Below, piece by piece: positions 36,201-46,537 of a stretch of DNA of 64,000 nucleotides; position 1 is the stretch's first letter; every line of letters begins with the position of its first letter. Position numbers and translations under genes: made by a program. The stretch is from Trebouxia sp. TZW2008 (lineage: Eukaryota; Chlorophyta; Trebouxiophyceae; Trebouxiales; Trebouxiaceae). The notes beneath the pieces are model-generated. The model had not been told where the DNA came from and ran no database searches. It saw only the letters and a list, made by a program, of their open reading frames with translations. The stretch is from positions 399,267 to 463,266 of the forward strand of contig BDIU01000412.1 in NCBI GenBank assembly GCA_002118135.1, given 5' to 3'.

Positions 36201-38050
36201 GCCACACACATACCACGCATCACACATTACACAGTTCACACTGCACATCAAATGGTGGTGCAGGCTGCTGAGGGGAGATCAGTCGGCAGGTCCCACAGAG
36301 TGGCAAGCCCCTCATGAGAACATCACACAATACACATTATACATTGCACAGTAGGCATCATACATCATGTATTGTGCACTACACATCACGCAACCTAACG
36401 TTGAATTCTAGACATCACATTGTGCATGGTGGTGCAGGCTGCTTGGAGGAGGTCAGCTGGCAAGCCCTACAGGGTGGCGCCCCCCTACCCCCAGCGCACC
36501 CCTCAGGGACACAATGTTCAAGCAGCTTGCCGAGGCTGCCGCTGCCTGTAGACCCTCCCTTGCAGACCAGGTGTGTAGGGTCTCTAAGGGCTGGAGCTCA
36601 ACCCATAAACCTGTTTTTGCATCAGCAGTGTGTGTTTCATACACGTGTGTCACATCTGACACATCTTAAGCAGCTCGTTCAGGCTGCTGCTGCCTGTAGA
36701 CCCTCTGCTGCAGAACAAGTTGGTAGGTCTCTAAGGATGCAGCAGCCACACAGAATGGCCCTGTTGCTGTTGATGATTATGCATTGCTGAATATTGAAAT
36801 TTGAGCATTGGCGAACTCAGCCAGGGTGCCAAAGCTCTGCCATGCTTAGACGGTCGAATGTTACAGGTGCAGCAAGAGTGGCGATCAACAGCCAGAATGG
36901 ATGCCCCTGCAGTGAAGTTTTCTTGGGCTGCCATGTTGCATAAGCTTTGAGCGGCCACTGAGCAAATCACAGCCGCAAATTGACTCACACAGCCACAGCC
37001 TTGGACAGACAAGACTTAAGTTTGCAAGATTGTCACTGAGCTTGCCCAACTTGCTTGAAACCAGGTGAAGAAGATGAAGGAGTCGCTTCCATCATCAGCT
37101 AGAAAGGATGGCATTGCATTGGAGGAGCAGCTGAGTCATTTTGAGCAGCTTCTCGGAGAAGGAGATGATGCAGAAGCTGCCTACCTGGCTGAGCAGCTGC
37201 TCGTTAGTCAACTGCGCTACCTGATCACCATGTGAGGGATCTGAACTCCTGCTTTGCATGCTATGCACATTTGATTTACTTTGAGCAGCTTCTAGGAGAG
37301 GGGGAGGATGCAGAAGCTGCCTACCTAGCTGAGCAGCTGCTCGTTAATCAACTGCGCTATCTGATCACCGTGTGAACAACTTGTCCTCCTGCTTTGCATG
37401 CTTTGCATGCTGTGCACGCTTGAAGCGCTGTGAGCAGCTAGAGGAGAGGCAGATGATGCAGAAGCTGCCTACTTAGCTGAGCAGCTACTCGCTAGTCAAC
37501 TGCAGTAGTTGATCACCATGTGAGAGGGATCTGTCCCAGTGCTTTGCTTGATTTGCATAGCTGTATATGCGCCATCTGATCATCAAGCAAACACCCTGTT
37601 CTGGCACTATATGCTTTGCACAGTCGCATATGCAACATTCAGACAACGCGCTGTAAATGCTGCAGCTATGATGTGCTTGACTCATGTCTTTGTTGTCAAC
37701 AGCTTCAAGCCCAGCGTTGCTCACACTTTTAATGCAATTGTTGTGCTTCATGTCATGAGGCATTTAAAACATGCAGGTACCTCACCGAAGACGTAAGAGT
37801 GACAGATCCATTCAATGCATCAGCGCTACGCTCTTCTTCGCGGCCTGTATCCCCAGTCCTGACCACAGGGGGGTTGAGGGGGGCTCCCCTGCAAATGCAG
37901 ACCACTGATGCAGCTGCTAGATGGGCAGCAGCAGCCCTTCGGGGCAGCTTCCTTCCCGGCAGTAGGGGGTTGGCTAGCGGCTTCAGTGGGCAGAGCATGC
38001 TGCAAGGATCGGGTATGTACGGTCATGACTCTGGTCATTGTCAAGGCTGA
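27220..38050 (+). CDS. Coiled-coil protein with degenerate EF-hand (17 exons)
   Basis: Exons 27220-27331, 27412-27618, 28534-28709, 29198-29344, 29609-29734, 30089-30288, 30790-30904, 31201-31379, 31621-31803, 32522-32633, 33072-33244, 34154-34370, 34647-34874, 35493-35593, 36438-36570, 37065-37231 and 37777-38050 join in frame to about 949 residues. The first half is coiled coil (LVAALTELGSLRSEMAALQA, then ELAAELEAAQKAHEKELARI). A proline run (APPPPPSPRTPRKK) separates it from a globular part (WVYDWHIHRFGLTNLAEINL). The part DSDSDSLVDRPQY resembles an EF-hand loop but lacks the final acidic residue. The tail is Gly/Ser-rich. The architecture recalls flagellar-associated or centrosomal proteins of algae; I cannot name the family. 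Nearly every second exon has duplicated edges in its flanking introns, so alternative isoforms are possible. Confidence 0.75.
28095..28560 (+). repeat. Five-copy acceptor-edge array before exon 3 of the coiled-coil gene
   Basis: The sequence ATGCAG followed by GGGACAAGTCTGTCAGTG-like exon start occurs at about 28104, 28221, 28340, 28451 and, in the intact exon, 28528. Spacing is about 118, 118, 112 and 76 bases. All four upstream copies keep the AG, but one carries TAG as its first codon and others diverge after 30-40 bases. Confidence 0.85.
28680..28925 (+). repeat. Three-copy donor-edge array after exon 3
   Basis: CTTGCACCATCAAGCTCTCA followed by GGTTGCAGTCC, the donor end of exon 28534-28709, recurs at about 28790 and, more decayed, at 28880. 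The period is about 95-100 bases and the copies also share the downstream intron segment (CACAACTGTTTGCATTCTGC). Confidence 0.8.
30210..30655 (+). repeat. Four-copy donor-edge array after exon 6
   Basis: The end of exon 30089-30288 (encoding AEKLLKGKEKLAVSLQQQLL with the donor AAGTAAGT) is followed by copies ending near 30460, 30573 and 30648. Each ends in CTCAAGTGAGT or CTGAAGTGAGT, an equal or better donor than the first. The last copy keeps only the final 45 bases. Confidence 0.8.
31455..31530 (+). repeat. Duplicated acceptor edge of exon 9
   Basis: ACAG at 31458-31461 followed by GTTGCGATCGCCAATAGATT parallels the intact exon start at 31621 (GTTGCGGCCCCCAAGGGGGA). Both read in the same phase, giving VGVEVHTYPMQQ against DDVEVQTDPIQQ. 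The period is about 160 bases. Confidence 0.8.
32195..32526 (+). repeat. Short tandem array ending at the exon 10 acceptor
   Basis: About ten copies of a roughly 28-34 base unit (TGCATGCACAGTACCTGATG with variants) run up to the acceptor at 32521. The last two units carry GTGTGTGCAGACCTG, the true acceptor sequence, so the exon edge itself is part of the repeat. Confidence 0.85.
33370..33595 (+). repeat. Donor-edge copies of exon 11
   Basis: The end of exon 33072-33244 (HFGQLTAIIQSRNLPRW) is repeated at about 33370-33444 (HFGQLTASIQSRSLPRW) and 33540-33591 (PFGQPTTIIQSRILPRW), each followed by GTAAGG or GTGAGA. Period about 150-200 bases; intron sequence after the donor is copied too. Confidence 0.85.
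33710..34160 (+). repeat. Acceptor-edge copies of exon 12
   Basis: The start of exon 34154-34370 is repeated at about 33815-33910 (VATEDHKCYPMLLSSMATAW) and about 33962-34025. A further fragment near 33718-33765 matches an internal part of the exon (CTGATGCTGTTTCCAGACGG). One acceptor keeps AG (GCAG at 33813-33816). Confidence 0.8.
34478..34542. repeat. TGCTG/TGCCG pentanucleotide array
   Basis: Intronic run of TGCTG, TGCCG and TGCTA units directly after a coding exon and before the EF-hand exon. Confidence 0.85.
35135..35510 (+). repeat. Acceptor-edge array before exon 14
   Basis: GATGCAACAGTGTTNNATGC then TGTGCAGTATGCGTCAAA occurs about six times at 55-75 base spacing, ending at the acceptor of exon 35493-35593 (TTTGCAGTATGCATCAAATG). 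Most copies keep the acceptor AG and the first codons YAS, then diverge. Confidence 0.85.
36105..36725 (+). repeat. Exon 15 with both edges copied
   Basis: The acceptor side (GGTGGTGCAGGCTGCTTGG) occurs at about 36110, 36250 and 36431 (intact). The donor side (encoding EAAAACRPSLADQ) recurs at about 36665-36723 as QAAAACRPSAAEQ. The two upstream copies keep phase but the donor copy ends in GTTGGTAGG. Confidence 0.8.
37265..37520 (+). repeat. Donor-edge copies of exon 16
   Basis: The end of exon 37065-37231 (AEAAYLAEQLLVSQLRYLIT) is repeated at about 37278-37374 (AEAAYLAEQLLVNQLRYLIT) and, with in-frame stops, at about 37430-37521. Both copies are followed by GTGTGA or ATGTGAGA donor-like sequence. 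Confidence 0.85.
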
Positions 38051-40742
38051 GTGTCAAATGACCAGAAATTGCACCCATGTCTGCTTCTGTGCTCACTCAT
38101 GCCTAAATTAGAAAACTGCCCATTGAATGCATGTGGCTTGCCATACCTGATCAATGTTTCAGGATTGTCAACAGCTTGCGTCAGCTCCTTGTACAATTAG
38201 TGCAACAAAAGCCTGATCTGTATGTGCAACAGGCACTTTGGCATCTGCAGCTGCAGCGGCAAAAGTGGCTGCCATGCCACATGCCTTGTCCAACGCATCC
38301 ATCACTTCAGCCCTTTTCATGACTCTGAACAAATTTGAGAAGCAATGCACGAGTTTGAGCTGTGCGTGTCTCAGGTGCTTCAGCATTTGCGGCCGCAGCA
38401 GCGAAGGTGGCTGCCATGGCGGCAACAACACCTTCTGCAGACTTTGCCCTGCCTCCCTTGCCGCCACCTGCAAGAAGCAGCCTTGCCAGCAGCGATGGAC
38501 AGAAAAGTATCAATCCCCTGATATTCTAGATTCTGCTCGTAGTGTGTTATTTGGTATGTTTCCCAATTTTGATGGCTGTGCTAAGGTTGTGCTTCTATGC
38601 TGAACAAACTGCATGCATGTGGTGGACGTGAACCAGGGACGTTGTGTTTTGAGAGACTAGTAGCATGACAAGTCTGAATGGACAATACCAAGGCCAGCAT
38701 CTGTGCTTTGATGCCAGCTTGACAGACTCATTATCATTCGCAATTGCAGCCATATGTATCTATAGTCAATGTAAATTCGATGGCTGTAAGCATGCGCACA
38801 ATGATTCAATATGAAAAGATGGTTTGGCAATGCTGCAGCAAAGTGCTGCATTACATGTCAGATCAAACACTGCTAGCAAGGATGTAATCAACATGAATTG
38901 TGCATGCTCCAATTGCAAGTTGGTGTCAGACCGTGATAAACTTTTTGTTTGTTTTGTTCGGCCTAGAGCATCTTTGTCTCAGGGTGGGCTTGCAGTGTCG
39001 TCACATCGTAGTTCAAATGCAGCTGCATGCATACAGCTTCGTTTCAGGAAGCCTTTTGACTGACTTCGAAGCTTTGCATCACCTGCTTGTTAAGCGCTTT
39101 GGAGAGTCAATGACACCTTTGATGGCTCGCCTGGATCATCGTAGATCAGGTGCTAATGAGTCTGTGCGTTACTATAAACCACAGCTGAGCCCTGTCATGC
39201 ATGTGCAGCTTTGCATAGTCTATACCCTGAGCATCAGACCAGCCAGAGATGCCAGCAACCTTTTGAATGTGCTGTGCCCATATTGCTACATCCTCATGCT
39301 CACCGCCATGGAATATTAGTGTTTCTGTCTTGCCAATGAGTCCAGGCTTGAAGCGCAGCCTTGCAAAATGATTGTTATGGTGAGCCTGTGCAGCCTGCTG
39401 TAGATGGTGCACACCACCCTGAGCAGCATGCAGGTCTTGCTGTTGCATTGCTTGTTGCCTCAAAGGCTGCTGTTATAATGCTGAACTATGCCTGATTAGG
39501 CAAGTGTGCTGTATCATATATCTGTAACGCCAATAGTCAGGCTTGCATGATGCATTTGCTGTTGCTTTCAGCAAAAGTTCTGCTAAAGAATGTGGAGGAG
39601 CATGTGACCATTGGCAGTTTTTCAAAGTCTAGGCCAACATTTGGGGGCCACGTGCAATGGCTGCAGACAATGAAGGCTCAAGCAGAAAGCTATCACGCAG
39701 CAGTGATACGGCATCAATTACAGCCTTGAAATTTGCAAGTTTGAAGCTGTATGATGAGCTGCAAGAGCCAGTTGTGGCGTGGCATCATCAGAGCGCTGTC
39801 TGGCTGTGCTGAGCAAGTGTAGTCACAGATGGCAACTGTTGATCTGGTTTCTGACTGCTTCACGTTATGCCAACAACATCACATCTGGCGTTGTGAGAGT
39901 GTGATTGTGTTGAGCAGGAGATGTGCTGCGAAGGTAAACATCCAACGAGAAGCAAGAGAATGAGGGGAAAGAAGTAGAGGACCACAAGCATGCTGCTGTC
40001 AGGCATACTCTGCAGCAACCTCATGTCAGTCAGTCCTTGGGCACATCAACTTCTTCACAACCAGTATTTTTACAAAGCATTTCTCATGACTCTGTAGTCA
40101 ACACTTCTGCCATGTTCTGTGGACATGGCCAACCTGCAGCATCAGGATCCAAGCAAGGTGTCGGCTACGCCATCTGCTGTAAGCATGCAAAGTCTGCCCC
40201 GCATGTCTGTCAGAAAAGCATACCCTATGTCAGCATTGACAAATGTATCTGTTGTGCAGCACCAGAACATCCGTCATCAGCTGTTTCTTCCTCTGCAAGC
40301 TGACCTACCACTCCCTGACCCCCCTCTCCCCCCCCCCACCCTCTCCAAACCGACGCTGACCTCCCTTCCCCCCCCAACCAATGTACACAACACCAGTGAT
40401 AAGGGCTTGTCAAGGATTGCATGCATACATGTCCTGCAGAACATTCAGTCTACAATCAGCGCAGTGCCCCACATGTAGCTCAGAGTTGGCTGCGATGCAT
40501 GCAGTGCAGCACTCAGGCTCTGCTACGCCATGTGTGTCGATCTGGCCTGCATCCTTCCTACAAGAGAACCTTGACACTGGGTGTCAGCCATTCACAGCTG
40601 TCACCGTCTGAATTCATTGTATTGCTGCAAGTGGTATCAGTGTGAGTGTGTTGTGCACCGAAGCATTGATTAGTGTCTCAGTGGCGCTATGCAAATCCAA
40701 AGTAACATACGTGGGATGCCAAGTCAAGCGTCCACCAGAAAG
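38051..40742. other. Gene-poor region with retroelement debris
   Basis: No complete gene supported. At 38200-38500 (minus) an alanine-rich motif (MAATFAAAAA) occurs twice in a duplicated block of about 150 bases. Around 39050-39465 there is a broken gag (separate entry). From 39.9 to 40.7 kb only short frames occur, with a C-rich patch at 40317-40380. Confidence 0.45.
39050..39463. mobile_element. LTR-retrotransposon gag remnant with internal inversion
   Basis: On the minus strand, 39463 to about 39190 encodes a Gln-rich lead then LIFHGGEHEDVAIWAQHIQK and YAKLHMHDRAQLWF, the N-terminal half of a Ty3/gypsy-type gag domain. On the plus strand, about 39050-39180 encodes LLTDFEALHHLLVKRFGESM and then ARLDHRRSGANESVRYY, the continuation of the same domain. 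The two halves should be collinear, so an inversion has its breakpoint near 39180. No LTRs, protease or reverse transcriptase were recognised. It is a dead fragment. Confidence 0.65.
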
Positions 40743-43700
40743 TCAAAGCAAGGCAAAGCAAGGCCTTCCCAAAGGGCAAAAGCGCACCTTCAGTTCTGTG
40801 AGGCCTTGAGACTCAGGCTCACGACTCACTGCATCTTGCACTGCAGCATTGCTGGATCTGGGCTTTGCAAACTTCCTCTTTGCAGCCTCTCCCTTTGTAG
40901 CCAAGGTACAGTTTTTGTCCAGGCTAGACTTGTGGCTTGCGGCGAACTCAACTCCTGCCTTGAATGCTGCCAGTTGCTGTGCCTTGGAGGGCTCAAGGCT
41001 TGCCGTCAACTGGGCACCCTTCATGAAAGTTGCCAGTTCCTCGCTGGACAAGTAGGCGGCGTATTGAGTCATTGCCTGTAGGAATCCCTGCTCCAGGGTT
41101 GGAACCCTGCCCTCAAAGCCCAGATTCAACATCTTGTGCCTCTCTGTCTGGCCTGGCAGTGAAATCAGAATGCAGCACAAAGCATTCCCGTTGAACACTG
41201 TTCGTGTTTCTGTTCTTGGGTCAGCATATCTCAAGCAGGTGGGTGAGAGGGGAGATGGGTAGGTGGATGCATGGGTGACTGAGCGAGCGAGCGAGCGAGT
41301 GAGTGAGTGAGTGAGTGAGTGAGTGAGTGAGTGAGTGTGTGAGTGAATGTGTGAGTGAGTGAGTGAGTGAATGAGTGGGCGAGTGTATGAGCCAGTGAGC
41401 GAGTGACAAGGTGATTGCGTGGGTGCATGAGTGAGTGAGTGATTGGCTGGGTGGGGGTGTGATCAGTTGAGTGATTCAGACAGCAGGTGACTGCATGAGC
41501 AGATCAATGGTTAGCAATGCCAATGTCTGCAGCTACCACTATGCAAGTCACGACGACATGCACCTGTGTTGTGTCACAAGTTTGAAAAACTTGCTCGAGA
41601 CACAGCATTTGTGATTTTAAGCATGACAGAGAAATGTTGGTGCATCTACTCACTCAGCATGCTGCCAGTATGACACTGATGGGAGCTGTCAAAGAGACTC
41701 ACAGTTTGGAAGCGTTTGAGAAGGGCATCAAAGATTGCAGCAGGATTGCTTGAGGCCAGGAACACAATGTCCGCTTGTCGCTTCTTGTTGTCACAGATGC
41801 TCTGAATGCACTCAAACACCTTGTATGCAAGAGGCTCATTGCCTGGCTCACACAGTGCTTCCACCTTCAAAAAAGCAGGCCCAGAGCTGAGACATTATGA
41901 TGATACTCACCAGCTTTTTGGTTTTAGTCGTGGTGGCGGGTGTCCCTGCCATTTGGAGCACAACGATTGCGATGTCAGACAACACCACTAGAAGCATCAG
42001 CACTCTGAGTGGGCCAAAGCAGCCCGTTCATTTTAATTTAGGCAGATTTTCACCTTGACGACAGAGGGTCAGAACGAAGCTGCAATGGTATACAGACCAT
42101 GATACATTGTGTTACTAGCCTTGTCACACAGGTGCAGCTTAGCGCCTTGAGCTCAGACGCACCTGATGCAACAACACCACGCTGGATGACTGCTCACAAG
42201 CAGCTTTGAAAAGCGCAGTTGCACCGCCTGTTTCATAGCTGTGTGTTTAAGAAAGAAGCTTGCAGGGAAGAATCAACAGGCTGCGCTTGCCTTCTGTTGC
42301 TGCTGCCTGCACAAGGAAAATAGCTTTAGCACACCTCCAATGTCACCTTTGTTCTGTTGCTCATGCTATCAGGTGGCCAGTACATGACAACATCATTGCT
42401 GGTTGACGTCACTTCTGTGTGTGTCAAACCCTTGAACTCTCAGATCAGCTGGCGTTTTGCACCAACTGATATCATGCAGCAATGTCATCACGATGCATAG
42501 ACAATCATGCAAGAGCGCTCTTGCTCTTGTCAGTCCAGGTGTTGAGATGTCTAATCACAGCTGCCACATGGAGTTTTGCAACTTGAGCCACAAGAGCAGC
42601 TTACCACAGCCAATGCAGTCTTGCCACTGCCCTTAGGGCCCATGATCAGCACGCTAGACAAGGGCTCTGCCATGCTTGTCTGCAGCTGCTCCTTTGCATA
42701 GTCTAGACCAATGATCATCTCCCACTGCATGAGTGCACAACACAGGACTGTATCTTTGCAGCATGTCAGTACAGTGCCAACAGCAGGCAAAAATGAGTCC
42801 TGACTTGATGCAGGCGCTTTGTTTGAAAGCCTTGTAAGAATGTGTATGTACGCCATGAGGCCCCTACTTGCTGCTCCACCTTGATGTTGTGTCATTGGTA
42901 GCAACTTGTGCAGCAAGGCCACTCGACAGCCTTTGAATACAAATCAAATCATACAGCACCTGTCGTACAGACTAACACGTCCTGAACCCAATATAAAACA
43001 GCTGCTCTGAGCCAGTGCACAACCCCACTTGTTGCATCTAGTAATCAAAGCTGTACATAGTAGATGCCGCTCACAGTAGTTGCAAGAATAATCTGCAATC
43101 TGCATCACTGTTGATGAAAGAAACTGTAATCAACAACAATGCGCACTGTTGCATGCTGAAGCTTACTGGCAAAGCTGCAGACTGCATCGCCAACTGTCTT
43201 GCAATGCTAGCATCAGGAACAGCCATCTGCTCAGCTGGGTCAATCACCTGCAACACACACAAAAGCTGTCCTGCAGAAATCATCTAAGCATGCTGTGCAA
43301 AAAGAGGGCGCACAAGGTCAGCTAGAAGTCTGGCTCATTGATCAAAGATCCAATCTGCCAAACAATTGGGTTGCCAATCAGTCAATCAGTCAGACACTCA
43401 GTCAAGCAGGCAGCTGACCTTCCTGCCAAACGCAACGTGCCTGAGCTACAATAGGGAATCAAATATTACTATGCAATCAAAGCAGTTGAGCTTTAGGAGA
43501 CTGGATTTACAGAAACTGTGGCACTCACAGATTCAGGCGGGTTGATGGTAGGTTGCACTGCCCTTGCAGGCCGAGGCTTGTCCCTATCACCGTTTCTCTT
43601 CTCAGCTTTCATAGCCTTGATCTGCCATTCAGTCACGCTCTCTTGCAGCTTGATACGCTCACTGTCAAAACATGCTGCGCTGCAGCAAAATGTATGTGCT

Positions 43701-45916
43701 GTGCAGCTAACCCAGAATCATCCATCCAAGGAGGTCATGCAAAGAAGCTCGTGGGGTCCAGAGCTTCAGATAAGTGTTTGTCTAGAGCCGCAGCAGTCAT
43801 GAAATGGATAGTCAATCACCACTGCTCAGTGCTGAAGCAGAGCTATGCTTCTGTTGTTGAAGAGCATGCAAACCAACACTGCAATACATTGTGCTTGCAG
43901 ATTGTTTTAAGTGTTGAGAGCATATTTGGTCAGGGACTTACATTTTGCTTTCTGCCTGGGCAACAGCCTCCTGCAGCCTGCATTTGGTCTCCTGCTCCCT
44001 ATCAAACAACTGCATCAGACCCAGACAGCACAGTGCACTTTGCTCAGCGAACACAACTGCGCAACACATTGGATTGAATTCTGCTCAGCAAGTGTGGTTT
44101 GGGTGTACAAGAGAGCAGAAAGCATCAGAGACTGCAATTCAACTGTTGCAATTCAGATCTTTGCGACTTTGCAGCAGACTTCATGCAACAAGTCTTTTAG
44201 CCTTGTAGATGTCAAGAATGAGGGGAAATTGGCCACACCAAAGGATTGTGTGCTGACAGAACAGCAGGCCTACAGGGACTTTGCGTATTATGCTGTCCTC
44301 ATATGCTTGACATACTGTGGTCATGCACAAGGTGCCTGCATGCTGCCTTCAGAAATGGAGCTGAATTGGGGCCCTTACCACCCTGTCCATTCTGGCAAGT
44401 TCTGATTCACATAGCTGCAGTTTCTCAGTCACACCATCCCTTTCTTTGATCCAGATTTCATGCTGTGTGTCTTTGGAGGAGAGGGTGTTCTCCCATTTGT
44501 GCAGCCGCTTTTGTTCTTGCTCAAGCTTGCATCCGCAGTCTGCTTTCTGCTCTGTTCTTCTCAAACCTCAACTGCAGAGCAAACACACCTGATTAGCGAC
44601 AGAATGCATGCAAATTGTAAGCTTGCATTGAGAAGAGCTGCAGCAATGCACAAGCTGGCATTGTGAAATGATCAAAGCATGTTTTGCTGCCTGGCTCAGT
44701 AACATTTGCACTGGCAAGCATTGATTTCCAGGCATGAGAACTTGATCGCTCATGATGCAAGCGCTCCCCTTCTGACTTGCATGAGAGACGTGAATAAGGC
44801 AAAGTCTTGTGTTTTATGAAGCAGAGAAGCTGTGCTTTGGTGACGGTCTGCTAATCCTGGTTCTTGACAGGCCTGTGCTTTCAATGCTGTTTTCTCACCA
44901 CGCAAGCATGCTATTTGCAGATGGCGGAGCAAGTGAACTGGCTGCCTGTGCGAGCAAATGGAGCTGCCTGCACCTACTACTTCATCTAGCCGATGTGTGA
45001 CTAAGCAGACGCAGTTTTGCCGAGTAAGGCTGCACCATTGAAAACTTAAACCTTCATTTCATAAGCAGGGCGATGTGTACGGACAGATGCAGGCTTGACC
45101 GCCTTACCTGCTGTTGTGTATCCAGCAGGCGTTGTAAATATTGTGTCTCGCTTGCCCTTATCTACTCACGCTCTTGCACCAAGTGAGCGTTTGCATGCTC
45201 GCATTCTGTTGCTCGCTGTTGCACACGTGTCAGGGCTTCTCGTGTGCCAGCAAGAGCTGCTTGAGCATGGCCAAGCTGCAGTGTGGTGTCCAGTTCTTGC
45301 TCTACCAAGCGTTGCTTACTTTCAAGCAGCTTGCTGTCAAGGTGCACAACGGCGTGGCTGGGGCCAAGAACCTGCAGCTCCTGTGCTGCACAGGACAGTG
45401 TTAGATGCCTTAACGGGACGCAAGCATGCAACTCCTGAATTGTGACTGTACCAGGGTTCTAACTTTGGCCGCTTCATCAGAGGGCTGGGACTGTAGTGCA
45501 AACCTCTGCTGCATGCAAAAATTGCCATCAATCAAGGCAGAGGGACTTTTCTTTGTCTGGCAAGATTGTTTGAAGTTGCGTTTTCACCTGCTCTCGCTCA
45601 AGAGTGTCCTGTCTGACAGGAAGGTTTGTTTGTACCCCAACATCCTGCAGAAGTCACTCCAAACGTCAGAAACAACACTGAAGTCTTTGTGAAAAAAAAC
45701 ACGCAAGCCAGATCTGTAAAATCTGCTGATTTCCAATCGTCTCCGGAAGCGACAACGAGAAGCACGATCAAAAGTCTAGACCAGAAAGGTGATTGACCAG
45801 ACAGACTGGCGCCAGTGCTGCTTGTATATTGTCTGGCGAGCACAGCACATGCGAGTGAGTTGCTCGCCTTGCGTCTCGCTGCGCGAAAAGCCCGCCACGC
45901 AACTTGCCCACGAAAC
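40743..45916 (-). CDS. Coiled-coil protein with a C-terminal AAA+ domain (ORC4-like)
   Basis: Exons 45508-45452, 45380-45170, 44967-44899, 44771-44712, 44551-44379, 44009-43942, 43661-43529, 43247-43167, 42724-42605, 42306-42264, 42227-42163, 41864-41703 and 41147-40743 join in frame for about 548 residues. The first exon is unresolved; an ATG at 45916 opens a presequence-like frame (MFRGQVAWRAFRAARRKASN). Seven exons encode coiled coil (LVEQELDTTLQLGHAQAALA, KLEQEQKRLHKWENTLSSKD). Exon 42724-42605 holds a Walker A motif (VLIMGPKGSGKTALA). At the Walker B site the sequence is VVLLHQVEAL, so the usual DE is HQ. Sensor 1-like FLASSNPAAIFDALLKRF follows. Spacing around these motifs best recalls ORC4. 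A GC-AG intron follows 42264. It could instead be two genes split near 43167. Confidence 0.6.
41276..41450. repeat. GAGT tetranucleotide microsatellite
   Basis: More than 25 GAGT/GAGC units with scattered variants, in the intron between the last two AAA+ gene exons. The long open frames it creates on the minus strand (repeating SLTH) are artefacts of the repeat. Confidence 0.95.
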
Positions 45917-46537
45917 ATCTCAGCACTGCTTGCAAAGTCTCCCACGGTATCTATGGTCCCACGGTCCCATATATCTACTATAACGCAGAAGCTTCAACAT
46001 GTTCATGACACAAGCACAACCTCACGTAGTGTAGTACCGCCATCGCGCATTCCGTTGTCGGTCGTGTATACCAGGTACAAGATCACAGCGCACGCTTTTA
46101 TTGCACAGTCGCAGAGATGGATATACAGGACCATGACACATGATCCAGTCAAGTGCTACTTTGCAGCAAAGTCTTTGCTCACAATCAGAAGGCTCAGACT
46201 ATGACACAGGGTCAGCATGGAAACCTCTGAGAGGCCACATACAGCATGGCAACCTGCCACAGACAAACAGACAAACTGCATGTGCCCTCACATTGAACAG
46301 GACTTCGGCAAATATAAATCAGCCATGTTAGCCGACACTCAAGAGGCTGACAGCGTGGATGTCATCTGGCAAATTCAAGAATGGTACGAAAGCTGAGCCA
46401 GATGCAGCCACGTGCAACATTGCTGAGAATTTCAAGCAAAAGATACTGTAATTGCAATAAGCTCATGACATTGTGCAAACAAAACAGTGAGAAAACAGCC
46501 TCAGGTGCCTGAAGTTGCCAATGGCAGTGGGCCTGTG
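45917..46537. other. Intergenic or intronic region between two minus-strand coiled-coil genes
   Basis: CpG-richer than its surroundings around 45700-46080, which would suit a promoter for the downstream AAA+ gene. No further exon identified. Confidence 0.35.

Noticed and set aside
40381..40611. LDTG in a plus-strand frame as a retroviral-type protease active site
   Set aside because: Only four residues match, with no flanking protease similarity and no neighbouring reverse transcriptase.
41221..41428. Long minus-strand frames made of repeating SLTH residues
   Set aside because: They are the translation of a GAGT microsatellite in an intron of the AAA+ gene.
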